64,000 nt of DNA, taken from the NCBI GenBank assembly GCA_039654915.1, contig CM077597.1:38724001-38788000 (forward strand), given 5' to 3'. Both the position numbers and the translations under genes were made by a program. Source of the stretch: Aquilaria yunnanensis. Taxonomy: Eukaryota; Streptophyta; Magnoliopsida; Malvales; Thymelaeaceae. The notes beneath the pieces are model-generated. The model searched no databases. It was not told the DNA's origin and was given only the letters and a program-made list of their open reading frames with translations. Below, in pieces: positions 1-11,995 of the stretch; the stretch's first letter is position 1; each line of letters starts with the position of its first letter.

Positions 1-1456
1 CTAAGACCAAGCATTAGCTTGAGGAGAGCTGCCATAGTAATTTACTTAATTTTATTGCATATTTATGGACTAACCTATGGTTTATATTGCTGCCGCATTT
101 CATGTGTTTGTTGGTTGTGAATGGCTGCTGCAGTTGGTTGCCATATCTTGTATATATGCATTGTGGTTTTGTGTTTTAGTTCCTTTGGATGCAGGTTTTA
201 ATGATGGTCACATTTCCTTAAGAAACCAAGTGTTTCCCTTACTAAGTTTCACAATGAAACTTACTCCCCTTAATCCTGCCATTTTAGGTCTAGCGGAAAG
301 ATCACATTCAAATTGACGCTTGTGGTTTGAGTTTTGTTCTGAAATTTCATGTGTTTTAACTTCCACATATCTAGTTATGATCTGGAAATATTAGTGATTT
401 TACGAGCACATTTGGTATTTTTAGTGATGGTGCTTATTGTGTTACGCAGCAGCTATCCAGCATCCTGTTTTGGAGTGCATTGTGTCTCAAGCATCTTCTG
501 TGACTTGGGTGCTTGTCTTTAGGTGATTTAAGGCCATGATGTAGTGGATGGATGCATGTACATGTCATACATGTAAACTTGGAGCAAGTATGTGAACATT
601 TGACAATGGTTTTGCCACGTATGTGAAAGTGGTGCACAAGCTGTCTACGTGTGAGTGATGGGCTGCTTGTTTGTAAATTCTATTTTGACCATGTAAAGTT
701 GCTAGATGCAAGAGAATCTTATTCCTATGTGTATTGGACATGTATGAGATTATCTTGAGAGCTTACCTCTTGTGAATGAAGTGTTTGTACACTTATGAAA
801 TTTTGTATGGGCATAATGGTCATGACAGAATTTTGACTATGCACTCAAAGTTCTATATATCCCTGTGTAGAATGAATCTTCACATGAAATTTTGACCACA
901 CCTAGAGCACATCTAAGGGATTAACAAGGATTTAAAATTTTTGAATTTGGAGCCCTATAGCCAAAGATATGATGTTGTAAATTTGGCTTAGTTACTGTTT
1001 ATTTGGTCAGAATTTTGTAACCAACTTCAAAAAATCCATAACTTCATCCATAGGTGGGCTATTGGTGTAAAACCAAATTCCTTTGTTTACCTAAAGACTC
1101 TAATTGATAATGAAGTAAATAAAATAGGGGGTTACATGGCTAGATTAATACAGTTTTTTGGAAGAAGTTTCAGGTGCAGTGGCTGGTCACTTACACTTAA
1201 TAAGATTGCCTAATCTGTGATAGCCAAGATAAAGACTTGGCTAGTGTTTTCCTTCCATGCTACCATGGTGTAAATAAAATGTGAATATGTGTGTAATGGT
1301 TAGACTAATATGCAAGCATTTATGTAGTGCTCAAGAGGGCCACTTGGGTATGCATACTAAGGGTATTGTTCTGATGGCCTACAGAACATACCAATCCTGG
1401 GAGTTTTAAATGCACAATTTTGGCACCATAACTAGACTACCCCGGAGTGGGTAACA
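1..1456 (+). repeat. Family A LTR, 3' part (5' LTR of A1)
   Basis: This matches the 3' part of the complete family A LTRs at 22618-25098 and 25237-28096, including the stretch around TTATGGACTAACC and the terminal block CCCGGAGTGGGTAACA. The LTR ends in CA at 1456 and is followed directly by a tRNA-Met primer site. Its 5' part lies outside the window. The 79-codon open frame at 77-316 recurs in other copies of this LTR but has no recognisable domain, so it is treated as noncoding LTR sequence. Confidence 0.9.
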
Positions 1457-1461
1457 GATGT

Positions 1462-1473
1462 TGGTATTAGAGC
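1462..1473 (+). promoter_or_regulatory. Primer-binding site of A1 (initiator tRNA-Met type)
   Basis: TGGTATTAGAGC lies five bases after the LTR end. It differs by one C-to-T change from the plant initiator tRNA-Met complement TGGTATCAGAGC, seen intact at 28102. It primes minus-strand DNA synthesis in LTR retrotransposons. Confidence 0.85.
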
Positions 1474-1625
1474 GTGGTTTGTATAAGTACATAGCATATA
1501 GTTGCATCATGCATGCTAGCTACATACATGAACTCAATTTGGTCAGCTGCTAGTGCCAAGTACCATTAAAATACCTATGATCTTTATATGTGCTTTATGA
1601 TGAATCATCACTATAGGAAGTAATT

Positions 1626-2653
1626 ATGGTTGCCACAAGGAGAGGGAAACCACCCTGAAGGCCTTCTACTAAACATAGGCAACAAAAAAATGGATAGGAA
1701 GGGGAGAATTAGGGCCAACAAGGGGTACCAAACCCTGAAGTGCCACAAATTTGATTGCAGCTTCAAAGGAACTTAGATTTAATCAATAAAACTTAGTAAG
1801 GCTGATACAAGCACAACCACAAGGAGAACCAATTCAAAATGTGCAACAACAAGCAGAAGAGGAGACTAGGAACACATCTGAATATGTTCATTTCAGAAGA
1901 TCAAAAAATACAAATGATGAAACTGTTGAGGTGGAAGATAAGGATAAGAGAAATTTAAGAGGAAGAAGAGTGAGATCTTAGGTTGGTCAGGTGTCTAGGG
2001 CTAATCGCTTAGTCCATGACCATTCCTTCACTAGGAATGAGATTGAGGAAGGCCATGCGAGAAGTGGCAGGAGAAGGCATAAAGATCATGTATAGCATTA
2101 TCATGTTGAAGGTTCTCACAAATCCAGGAGATAGAGAGTAGAGGATCTGGAAGGCCTTGATAAGGTCAGACTGTTGGAGAGGTTCCAAGGACTAAGAACT
2201 CCATAGCTTGATGGAAGAGTAAGACTAGAAAGAGCTGAGGAGTGGTTAATCTTCATAGAAAAGATGTTTGAGAGGATTTCACTCAACTACACCAAGAAGG
2301 TGTCACTGGCTACTTAGAACTTGGTAGGTAGTGTATAGATATGGTGGAGAAACACCAGAGATAGGTATGCTATCCATAAGGGCAGAAGGCCAGGAGGAGA
2401 TATTGAAATAAATTGGCCAGAGTGCACTCAACTGTTTTAGGAGTAGTACATCAGTGATGCCATCAACGATATGAAGCATACTGAATTTGATGCTCTAAGG
2501 TAGGACAACCTCAGTGTCTTAGAGTATGAGCACAAATTCAATCAATTGGTGAGGTATGCTCCTTAGTATCATGGACTGGAGGAGTTAAAGGCAAAAAGAT
2601 TTGTCAGGAGGCCTAAGGTTGGGCATCAGAAAGGCTGTAAGACCTTTTGGAGT
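1626..2653 (+). pseudogene. gag: gag, first part (A1)
   Basis: This is a decayed gag of the chromovirus. It starts at ATG 1626 (MVATRRG), the first ATG after the primer site and the position shared with the copies at 28266 and 63655. Readable pieces include a Glu/Arg-rich stretch and the retrotransposon gag core around EEWLIFIEKMFER, followed by TEFDALR and FNQLVRYAP. Many codons are now stops, mostly TAG where the sister copy has CAG or TGG-like codons, so no long frame survives. The gene is interrupted at 2653 by an inverted solo LTR and resumes at 5146. It would encode the capsid precursor. Confidence 0.75.
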
Positions 2654-5145
2654 TGTTACCCATTCCGGGGTAGTCCAATTATGGTGCCAAAATTGTGCAT
2701 TTAGACTCCCAGGATTGGTAATGTTCTGTAGGCCATCAGAACACTACCCTTAGTGTGCATACCCAAGTAGCCCTCTTGGGCACTATGTAAATACATGCAT
2801 ATTGGTCCAACCATTACACACATATTAAAATTTCATGCACACCATGGCAGCAAAGAAGGAAAACACTAGCACAAGTCTTAATCTTGGCTACCACACATTA
2901 GGCAATCTTGTTAAGTTCTAGTGACCAGCTACTGCACCTGTAACTTCCACTAATAAACTGTATCATTCTAGCCACATACCCTCCTTTTTTATTTGTTCCA
3001 TTATCAAGTAGAGACTTATAGTAAATGAATGAATTTTTTTTTACATCAATAGCCCACCTATGGACCAAGTTATGGATTTTTTAAGTTGGTTACAAAATTC
3101 TGACCAAATGAACAGTAACTTAGCCAATTTTTCAATATCATAACTTTGGCTACAGAGGTCTAAATCTAGAAATTCCACATCATAGTTAACCCTATACAGG
3201 TCCTCTAGGTGTGGTCAAAATTTGATACCAAGATTCATTCCAGACAAGGAGATATTAAACTTTAGGTCCAGAGTCAAAATTCTTGCAACTTTTGGACCAT
3301 TTTGCCCATACAAAATTTCATAAGTGTGCAAACACTTCATTCACAAGGAGAAAGCCCTCCAAGGCTATCCCATGTATGTACATTAAAAATATGAATTACA
3401 TTCCCGTTATTTTAACAACTTTATGTGGCCAAAACAGATTTTACAAGTAAGCAGCCCAGCATTCACACTTAGGCAGCCTTGCACCACATCACTTACATAG
3501 CCAAAACATTACTCAAATGTTCACTTACTTGTCTCATTTTACATACACTACATGAAAATGCATACATGCACTACAATATGGTCTTAAATCAGCTAAATAC
3601 GCACCCTAGGTTACAGGAGGTCTTGAGACACAATGGACTCCAAAAACAGGATGCTGGACAGCTGCTGCACAACACAGTATGTACCACCATTAAAAATACC
3701 AAATGTGCTCCTAAAATCACCAAACTTTCCAGATCATAACTAGACATATGGAAGTTCAGGTACTTGAAATTTCAGATCAAAACTCAAACCAAAAAGGTTA
3801 GTTTGAAGGTGATCTTTTGGCCGGACCTGAAATGACAGAATTGAGGGGAGTAAGTTTCATTGAGAAATTTAGTAAGGGTAACACTTGGTTTCAATAGGCA
3901 ATGTGACCATCATCAAAACCTGAATCCAAAGACACTAAAACACAAAAACCACAATGCATATATACAAGATATAGCAACCAAATGCAGCATCCATTCACAA
4001 CCAACAAACACATGAAATGCAGCAGCAACAATAACCATAGGTTAGTCCATAAAACACATAATAAACATAACCAAATCACTATGGAAGCCATCCTCAAGCT
4101 AATCCTTGGTATTAGGAGGATTGTAACAGTAGTTGGTACTAACTTTGGACTCTAGAAACCCTCATTTTACTGCCATCTTTGTGCACTTCACACTAGGTCA
4201 CAAAAGCTTCAATAAGTGCACCCCCCTCACTAAGCTTGGTTCATCAAGCTCATGGCCCTCTTCCAAGCTTAGCCCTAGCTCCATGGTTGTTTGAAAATTG
4301 CAGAAAAAAGTCCATGAGAGCAAGCAAACCCTTACCAAAGTGGGTAGGCCGAAAATCAAGCTTCATCCCTGAAGTATCCAAGAAATAGCTCTAGTTTGCT
4401 TCCAATTGCTTCCTTTTGCCTTCAATTTCAATCAATTGCAAGTTTGAAGGTGTGGTGGCTATGGAGGAAGTATGGCTGTGTTCTTGGGCTGGGGAGGATG
4501 AAAATGGGAGAGGGATAAGTGATTTGGCCACTTAAATAGCCTTAAATGAGCCTAAGGGCGCAAAACACACTTAACAAGCTTAATCTTGCTTTATGTCATT
4601 TTCTTTCTCACTAATTATGGTTTCTTTGTCTTAAACTCATTGGTACACATGTGCCCAAAATTTTTGACTAATTATCAAGTCTTGGCTGCCTCCCCCATGG
4701 TGGGATAACCCCACAACTCCACCCTTAGACTTAAGTTAAAAGCTTGAACACCTTAAGGTTTACACTAGGACATTTAGGTCCTTATTGCCTTTAGTGTTTC
4801 CTTTGTCCAAACTTGTCTTCCATGAATAATTTGGTCCTCCAGTAGCACTTTCATAGCATTTATATCCTTCCCATAACTCTCCAAGTCTCTTTCTTGAGAG
4901 TTTTTCAATTTAGTACCCAAATTTCCAAAACCTTACAAAAAAGTCCATAGGTTGCTTGACAAACAAGCAATCCTTTACGCTTTTCTTGGGGGCCAAGTTA
5001 CCAACTTAGAATAATTTTAAGGAGGTGTTGATCATGCCTTCTCCCCCCCCCCACACTTCAATCCCTACGGTGAGAATTACACAATATAATGGTTTATAGC
5101 CATTTTGACACACTTGTAATTTTCCCATTTTGTGAGGTGGTAACA
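2654..5145 (-). repeat. Family A solo LTR, inverted, inside A1 gag
   Basis: A 2492-bp LTR in minus orientation: plus-strand ends are TGTTACCCATTCCGG at the left and GTGAGGTGGTAACA at the right. No primer site or polypurine tract flanks it, and gag sequence continues on both sides, so it is a solo LTR left by LTR-LTR recombination. The flanking pentamers are GGAGT (2649-2653) and AGAGC (5146-5150), which could be one target duplication with two later transitions. Its length matches the family consensus of about 2.49 kb. Confidence 0.85.
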
Positions 5146-5640
5146 AGAGCAGTCACCTACTATGAAGTAGTGAAAAAAGCTCTATTAGTAGAGCTGGAGG
5201 AGTTTGAGACTAGGTACATTCCCAATGGGCCAAGGGAAAGTAGCTAGGTAGGAGGCAAGCAGGAAAAGCCACCACATGGTAAAGGAATTGCCAAGAGTTT
5301 CCATTTTGGTGGTGAGGGCAAGGTTAAGGGGAAGTCCCCTAGCCTAAGGTGTCCTAAATGCAAGAAGTTTCATGGAAAGAAACCTTGCTATTTTGATAGT
5401 TGAGCTTGGCTAAGGTGTGGTGCAATCAATCATTGGATCAAAGATTGCCCATATGTGCAAGGAAGAAAGCCAAAAGACCAAGGTCCAGTGAGACCTACTA
5501 GAGCTGGACCTAGAGAGGCAGTACCAAGGGAGGGACCTCAGAGACCAGTTCCTTCTATGGAAAGGCCTACAGTGCAAATAGCTGGCAGAGTGTTCCAAGC
5601 AGAAAGGCCAGAGACATCACAGTAGGGAGGGGCACTAAAA
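5146..5640 (+). pseudogene. gag: gag, second part with zinc knuckles (A1)
   Basis: The gag frame resumes with TYYEVVKKALLVELEEFETRY, homologous to the A2 text at 29300-29354. Two nucleocapsid CCHC-type knuckles follow. The first, near 5345-5385, reads CPKCKKFHGKKPC. The second, CGAINHWIKDC near 5418, has lost its first cysteine to Trp relative to A2, which keeps ACQGC. An in-frame TGA lies between them. The knuckles would bind genomic RNA in the particle. Confidence 0.7.
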
Positions 5641-5660
5641 GGTGACATTTTAATGGTATG

Positions 5661-6060
5661 CATGTTAGTGTTCTGTTTGATACCGGTGCATCTGTGTCTA
5701 TAGTGCCTAGGAAATTAGTTGATGCCAAGAAATTGCCTACCGAAATCATCCTAGGATATCTTTAGTGAAAACAGCAGGTAGTCAATGTCTTTTCACTAAT
5801 GACCTAGCTAAGAATTGTGAGCTAGTAGTAGGAAAGAATAAAATTATGACTAATCTGCTAGTGTTAGACATTATTAGGTATGATATAGTACTGGGTATGA
5901 GTTGTCCTGCTATGCATAACATAAGAATTGATTGTGTTAAGAGGGAAATCACATTGCCTGATGGTGAAGTGCATGCATTATTGAATTCTAATGAATTAGT
6001 GTACAAAATGCATGGCATGGAATGAAAGGTATTAGATGAAATACCTATAATTTGTAAGCA
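5661..6060 (+). pseudogene. pro: Retropepsin-like protease domain (A1)
   Basis: The aspartic protease active site is readable as VLFDTGASVSIVP at about 5664-5705, with the canonical D-T-G-A. A small indel near 5750 shifts the frame, after which it continues as [17 protein letters not shown] and YDIVLGMSCPAMHNIRID. The A2 copy of this domain has lost the catalytic Asp, so A1 is better preserved here. The domain would process Gag-Pol. Confidence 0.8.
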
Positions 6061-6085
6061 TGATTACTGTTCTGCATTTAATGGC

Positions 6086-7014
6086 TTGGATTGTGATGAA
6101 GAAATGGATAGAATACCTATAGTGAGAGACTTTCCACAAGTCTTTCCTAAAGATCTGTTAGGTATTCCTCCACCAAGGGAGATTGAGTTTGAGATCAAGC
6201 TGCAACTAGGAGCTAGTCCAATATCCATTCCTCCTTATGGAATGCCTATCTCAGAGATGAATGAGCTTAAGAAACAACTGGATGAGCTTCTTGAAAAAGG
6301 GCTCATAAGGCCAACTGTTTCACCATGGGGAGCTCTTGTTCCCTTGAGAAAAAGAAGGATGGATGATTGAGACTATGCATTGACTACAGGAAGCTCAATG
6401 CAATGACTATCAAGAACAAGTATCCACTCCCTAGAGTTAAAGATCTATTTGACAACTCAAAGGAGCTAAGATCTTCTCCAAGATAGATTTGAGATCTGGA
6501 TGCTTCCAATTGAGAGTAAAGGAAGAGCACATTTCTATGACTGCATTTGGGACCAGATATGGGCATTATGAGTACACAGTCATGCCATTTAGTTTGACTA
6601 ATGCCCTAGCTACTTTCATGGGCTTGATGAACAGGGTGTTCAAACCACATCTGTACAAATTTGTGGTTGTGTTTATTGATGACATCCTAGCGTATTCCAA
6701 GGATGAAAATGAACATGAACATCATCTGAAGATTGTCTTAAAGACTCTGTTGGAACATCAACTTTATGCCAATTTATCCAAGTGTGAATTCTGGATAAGG
6801 GAAGTGTGATTCCTAGGACACATCATAGATGCACAAGGCCTTAAGGTAAACCCTGAAAAGGTCATGGCAGTGTAAGAATGGGAAAGACCAAAGACTATAT
6901 AGGAAATCAGAAGGTTCCTAGGATTAGCTGGCTACTACAGAAGACTTGTATCTGGATTTTCCATGATTGCCTCAATTTTTACTCATCTGGCCAAGGAGGG
7001 TCAAAGATTTTAGT
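6086..7014 (+). pseudogene. pol: Reverse transcriptase domain (A1), interrupted
   Basis: RT motifs occur in order: [40 protein letters not shown] (frameshift near 6340), [36 protein letters not shown], then [14 protein letters not shown] with both catalytic Asp codons near 6678-6683, and [11 protein letters not shown]. Stops and frameshifts break the frame at about 6340, 6480, 6807 and 6873. The domain is cut at 7014 by solo LTR X2 and its continuation is found at 21712. RNase H is absent from A1. Confidence 0.85.
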
Positions 7015-7581
7015 TGTCATACCCCACACAGGCCCCAACCTATGCACTCATAGTACCACTCATCATACTACCATGAAAGTTATTGAACACAAGCACTTCT
7101 AAGTGTTATAAGTAGATTTTAGTTTCGGCCATTTTTCTATTTAGTATCTTAAGTCTTATTTTCTTAAGGTTAAGGCCTAGGAGGTGCCCCAGGAGGCCTA
7201 CTGAGTAGTTCTGTATACTTTACTTCAGCACAAGGCAAGGCCCACAAGTTACTTGCAACACAAGCCAAGGCTTTACACTTTTATCTTTAAGTGTCTATGG
7301 TGTGTGCTCATCAAGTGTGCTATTCAATGGATGGAAACCAAGAAGCCCATATCGTTTCAAGTTTTGAAATCACACTTTTCATGTCCATGTACATTCGGCC
7401 AGACAAAGAACGTAAGAGGTTTAACTCAAAGGACAGTTCCAAGGCATGTAAACAAGCATAACATGGCATTCCATCCATCCATAGTATATACACAAAAACA
7501 TGGTTCAACCAACGGTAAATATACACAAAAGTAGCCTACATACAAGTACTACCTACTTGGCAACATACCAAGAGTACTTAC

Positions 7582-8554
7582 TGACAGCCAAAGGCTATTG
7601 CCTCCTCGGTAGTAACTCCCTGCCAGAATATTGGCCGAGGAGTCTGACGTCACCCAAGAGAGGATCTTTCTACTGACCTCGGAAGGTGCGAAGTCAAACA
7701 CTATGAGCTCGAGACTTAGGTTAGCTCGTCAGGAATTCCGAGGATAACACCGTCTCCATCGAGGGGCCAAACTGACCGTCTTCGGGTAAGAAAGCCATCT
7801 CTCTGAAGCAAGGAAGAATCTCCCCGAAGGCAGAAGCCCCGAAGAGGATCTTCCCCGAACAAGAAACACCTGAACAAGGGAATCCCCTAACTATGGGTGT
7901 GAGTCCTGAAGAAGGTGTTCATCAAGGGAACTCCCAGAACTATGGGATAGATCCCGAAGGAGGTGCTCGCACTGAAGGGCGGATAGAATCCGAAGAGGGT
8001 GCACGCACTGAAGGGCGACCTCGCCCAGGGGACCTCGGGAGTACAGTATGAGCATTTAAGGAGCCTCTGACATGTCACCCACAAGCCCTACACGTCACAT
8101 CAGAACGGTGAACTGACACATTGCAGCCGCCCCAGTCCTGACACAACCTGTCTGGGTCCGGGGCTAAAGGAGGCTGCAAACGGCTGCTTGTCCCCTAGGT
8201 CCAAAAGCACAGATCAAATCCGACCGAACATGTGTCATGATTTGAACGGACCATCTACTCCTATAAATACTAGGAAAGGGGACTGGGCAAAGGATGGGGC
8301 ATTTTCCTCCCTCTAAGAAAACACAAAACAGGCAAGACACTTGATCCCTTAGTGTTCTTCCTCCACTTTCACTCAGAAAACTGACTTGGGCGTCGGAGGG
8401 TCCTCCCCGGAAAAGCAAACCGGGGACCTCCTAACCTCTTCTTTGGGCTTTTCAGGCACGCTCAGCTGGGAAACCAGAGCTCCGGGCGCTCGCCTCCTTA
8501 GGAAGTCTCTCCACCTGTCAACATGATAGCAAACGAAGATGCTTTGGGGCATCA
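7582..8554 (+). repeat. 5' LTR of Tat A
   Basis: It begins TGACAGCCAAAGGC and ends GGGGCATCA. It aligns without length change to the 3' LTR at 17793-18765. By eye I count roughly 30 substitutions in 973 bp, nearly all C/T or G/A. A TATA box lies at 8261, and the run CTCCCTCTAAGAAAACAC about 50 bases downstream is a likely transcript start area. Confidence 0.95.
8261..8270 (+). promoter_or_regulatory. TATA box of Tat A 5' LTR
   Basis: CTATAAATAC, about 290 bases before the LTR end. It is conserved in the 3' LTR (18472-18481) and in Tat B (46366-46375). It is the expected core promoter for the genomic RNA. Confidence 0.7.
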
Positions 8555-10073
8555 TTTGGCGCCGTCTGTGGGAACCTACTCCGAGGTAGCTGTTGTCAAA
8601 ACTCAGCGTTCGAAGGACAAAGGACTCCCGAAGTCCCCGTCCGCGCCTGAGACCCAACCAGCTACCGAACAAAGTCCCCCAGAGACTTCCTTGCCTGAAG
8701 AGGAACGCCCTCTTGTCATCACCATGGGTTTTTTATGAGACTTTCAGAGGTCTGTTGTGGCTGAAATGACACAACAGATAGACCGAAGGTGGCCGCAACC
8801 AGCCCAGGCGCAAAAACCCACTTCGCCAGCACGACCTCGGGAGAAAAGCCCAAGGGCAACCCATCATAGCTCGGGAAGCGGGGAGCCACGGGAAGAGTCC
8901 TCGACAGATAACTTGCCCCTCGGAGCACGGCTGGCGGAAAGAGCGAGGTCTGAACGACCTGAACTCCCGTCCAGAAGAAGTTTGTCGCCAGAGGCAAGGT
9001 CCCCCTCACCTCGGTACCGAAGTCGCTCCCCGAAGAGACGGCAACAGTCCTTTTACCCAAGAACCTGCAAGCACCAGGAAGAGGAGCCCAGTGCTACGCT
9101 CCTCCTGGAGAAAGTCTTGGCAAGACTGGAGAGAGTGGAACAGCAGGTGGCACGCAAGCCTGTTTGGGCCAGGCTAACTGAAACCGTCTCTGGAGATGAA
9201 ACTCCTTTCGCCCGAACAGTGGTCGAGGCGGCCATGCCATGTGACTTCAGGCTACCTCGGCTAGAGACCTATGAGGGTCGGACTGATCCCCAGGCCCACC
9301 TAACAAAGTACAAACGCAGCATGGTGCTACACGGGGCTGATGATGCTACAGTCTGCAAGTGCTTTGAAGTCACCCTCGCAGGACCAGCAACTGCCTGGTA
9401 CAATTCCCTGCCTCCCGGAAACATCAGGGGGTTCCAGGAGCTGTCCACAGCGTTCACCCAACAGTTCATTGGGAGCAAGCCGACGGCCAAGATGCCCGTC
9501 CAGATGTTTGACATAGCACAAAGAAATGGGGAGACCATCCGTGACTATGTCGAGAGGTTCAACAGAGAGGCCCTCAGTGTTCCGGACTTTCGTCCCGAAA
9601 TCCGCATCCTCACCATGACGAGGGGCCTCAGGAGGGATTCGCACTTGTTTTATGAATTTTCCAAAGATCCCCCAGACACGCTGGGAGAATTCTACCGAAG
9701 GGCTGAACAACATATGACAGCCGAAGAGCTGAGAATGACTGGACCGAAGGCTGACCATATTCACGCTCGTGGCGAAGGGTCCAGCCAGCAAGCCCGGTGT
9801 CCAACGGAACAGTTAGGCCGACCTCGGAGAATGCGAGTAGGAGGAAGGAAGCCCCAAAACTTTACACCTCTGAGCACCACGATGGCTAACGTCCTCATGG
9901 CGTTGGAAAAACATGGGGCTCAAATCCAATGACCGAGGGGCATGACTGCTGACAACAGAAGGAACATGAAGAAGTTCTGTCAGCTCCACCGTGATCACGG
10001 TCATGACACCAAAGACTGCTTTCAGTTGAAAAAGTACATTGAATCACTGATAAAGCAGGGCCAGCTTCGGCGT
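8523..10073 (+). pseudogene. gag: gag with nucleocapsid (Tat A)
   Basis: One reading frame runs from 8523 with in-frame stops at 8736 (TGA) and 9930 (TGA). Its first ATG lies inside the LTR, so the functional start is probably ATG 8724 or 8766. After an Arg/Ser/Pro-rich N-terminus (about residues 20-120) comes the capsid core: LPRLETYEGRTDPQAHLTKY, ATAWYNSLPPGNIRGFQEL and VERFNREALSVPDFRPEI. The nucleocapsid knuckle FCQLHRDHGHDTKDCFQL (about 9975-10025) is the CX2HX4HX4C variant. The protein would assemble the particle and bind RNA. Both stops fit CGA-to-TGA changes; Tat B keeps an Arg codon at the first site. Confidence 0.85.
8557..8574 (+). promoter_or_regulatory. Primer-binding site of Tat A
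   Basis: TGGCGCCGTCTGTGGGAA starts two bases after the LTR end. The same site in decayed form stands at 46611 (Tat B), 39913 (Tat C) and, reversed, 38777 (Tat D). The cognate tRNA was not determined from the sequence. Confidence 0.85.
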
Positions 10074-10904
10074 TTTTTGGGAATGCCTTCCCCGAAGGGG
10101 AAAAAAGAGGAAGAAGGAAAGCCCGATGACGAGGATTATGATTCAGACAGGCGAAGGAACCGAAGTCCGAGAAGGCGTCCTCCACCTTCGGCAGGAGTAA
10201 TACAGACGATCACAACCGGACTTCCATCCTCGAAAAGAAAAAGAAGGGCCAGAGAGATAGCGGTGATGGAATATCAGAGCCCAACGAAAAAATTGGCCCA
10301 CGAGGATGGCTCCACCATCGTATTTCCCCATGACGATCCATTGCTGATAATGGCGAGGATAGGAAACTGGGACGTCAAGAGGGTACTGCTGGACGATGGG
10401 TCAAACGCAGATGTCTTGTTCTCACATTTGCTGCCAAGCTTGGGCGTATCCAGGAGTGACCTCAAGGCTGTTACTTCACCCACGTTCGGCGTAGGACCAT
10501 CAGAGCTACCTGTCCTCGGGTTGATCGACCTCCCCTTGATGATGAAAGGAACTTCGGAGAAAGGAACTGCTGAGTTGTTCGCCTCTACCATGGCAAGATT
10601 CATAGTCATGGACGTTCCTTCGTCATACAACGCCATCCTCGGCAGACAGACACAGGGAAATTTGCACATTCGCCCTGATGTAAAGTACTTGACCGTCACC
10701 TTCGCCACCAAAGAAGGAGATGCAAAGATCTTCATTGATCAAGGCGAGGTGAGAAAGGTGTTTGTCAGAGCACGAAAGGCTCCAGCAAGCAACTTAGCAC
10801 ATGCTGTAGAAGCAAAAGAGCTGGAAAGGGGCAAGGCAGAAGATCCCACAAAAGCGGAAACAGAAGAAGTAGAGCTTGTCCCAGGCCATACTACGCGAAT
10901 ATAG
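10074..10904 (+). pseudogene. pro: Aspartic protease domain (Tat A)
   Basis: It continues the gag frame without a break. The linker is basic and Ser/Pro-rich (SDRRRNRSPRRRPPP), followed by the conserved VIQTITTGLP. The active site reads WDVKRVLLDDGSNADVLF (about 10369-10422), where Asp-Gly is the catalytic pair in the Tat form of the motif. Downstream are SPTFGVGPSELPVLG, VMDVPSSYNAILGRQTQGN and FIDQGEVRKVFVRAR, typical of Tat proteases. The frame stops at a TAG (10902-10904) and continues in the same frame into RT. The active site looks intact, unlike that of Tat C and Tat D. Confidence 0.85.
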
Positions 10905-10910
10905 AAAAGC

Positions 10911-11995
10911 ATGGCCGAAGGAGACAAGGAAAAACTTGTATCTTTTCTGCTTGCAAATAAAGATCTGTTCGCCTACTCACCGAAGGACATGCCAGGGGTA
11001 AAACCTCGCGTAATCCAGCATAGCCTCAAAGCGAGTCCAGAAATAAAACCTATCCGGCAAAAGAAACGGAGCATCTCAGCTCACAAAAGTGACTTCGTCA
11101 AGATCGAAGTCCAGCGTCTGATAGACGCTAGCATTATCCGGTAGGTAAACTACCCTGAATGGCTAAGCAACGTGGTAATTGCCACAAAAGAAGGAAGTAG
11201 TAAGCTCCGGATGTGCATCGACTTCAGAAATTTGAACGATGCTTGCCCGAAAGATTCATATCCTCTTCCGCCAATAGACCAACTGGTAGACTCAACTGCC
11301 GAGTACGGGCTCCTAAGTTTCCTGGACGCTTTCAGTGGGTATCATCAGATAAGGATGGACCCCGAAGATGAAGAGAAGACTGCCTTCATCACTGAGGGAG
11401 GAACATATTGCTATATCAGGATGCCCTTCGGACTCAAAAATGCAGGAGCCACCTACTAGAGGCTGATGAACAAAGTCTTGAAAGACCAAATGGGGAGGAA
11501 CATGGAGGTGTATGTTGATGATATGATAGTCAAAAGCAAACTGCCTGGCTACCACGTTGCAGATTTAGAGGAAACCTTCCAAAAACTCAGAGCCTTCGGG
11601 ATCCGCCTTAATCCTGAGAAATGCATCTTCGGGGTGACCTCAAGAAAGTTCCTTGGGTACATGGTATCTGAAAGAGGCATCGATGCTAACCCCGAGAAGA
11701 TTAAGGCTCTGCTTGAATTCTAAACTCCTGCCACAGTCAAAGACGTGCAAAGACTCACCGGAAGAATAACCTCTCTGAGTAGGTTTATTTCCAGGTACGG
11801 TGATAGGTGTCGACCCTTCTTCAAAGTCCTCACAAAGGCAGCAAAGATGGAAGGCGACCTCGGAAGGAATGGTCATCCTTGGGATGAAGATTGCCAAAAA
11901 GCCTGGGAAGAACTCAAAGTCTACTTGGCCAGCCTGCCGACCCTGCGGCAACCTCGGGAGGGAGAGCCCCTCGTATTATACCTCGCCGTCACGAA
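10911..11995 (+). pseudogene. pol: Reverse transcriptase domain (Tat A)
   Basis: RT motifs are DLFAYSPKDMPGV, WLSNVVIATKEGSSKLRMCI, DFRNLNDACPKDSYPLPPID, FLDAFSGYHQIRMDPEDEEK and YIRMPFGLKNAGATY, with the catalytic box EVYVDDMIVKS at 11508-11535. The thumb and connection include KFLGYMVSERGIDANPEKIK and VQRLTGRITSLSRFISRYGD. In-frame stops lie at 11142 (TAG), 11457 (TAG for a Gln) and 11721 (TAA for a Gln). A one-base deletion near 11995 moves the rest of pol into another frame; Tat B at 50040 keeps the missing base. All catalytic residues are present. Confidence 0.9.

Noticed and set aside
77..316. 79-codon frame in the LTR, with relatives at 23560-23862, 26545-26805 and 53842-54141
   Set aside because: The frames recur because the LTR recurs; lengths and frames vary between copies, there is no known domain, and no shared start or stop.
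9327..10735. Minus-strand frames of about 150 codons opposite Tat A gag and protease
   Set aside because: They are shadows of the plus-strand gag-pro frame; no similarity of their own and no splice pattern.
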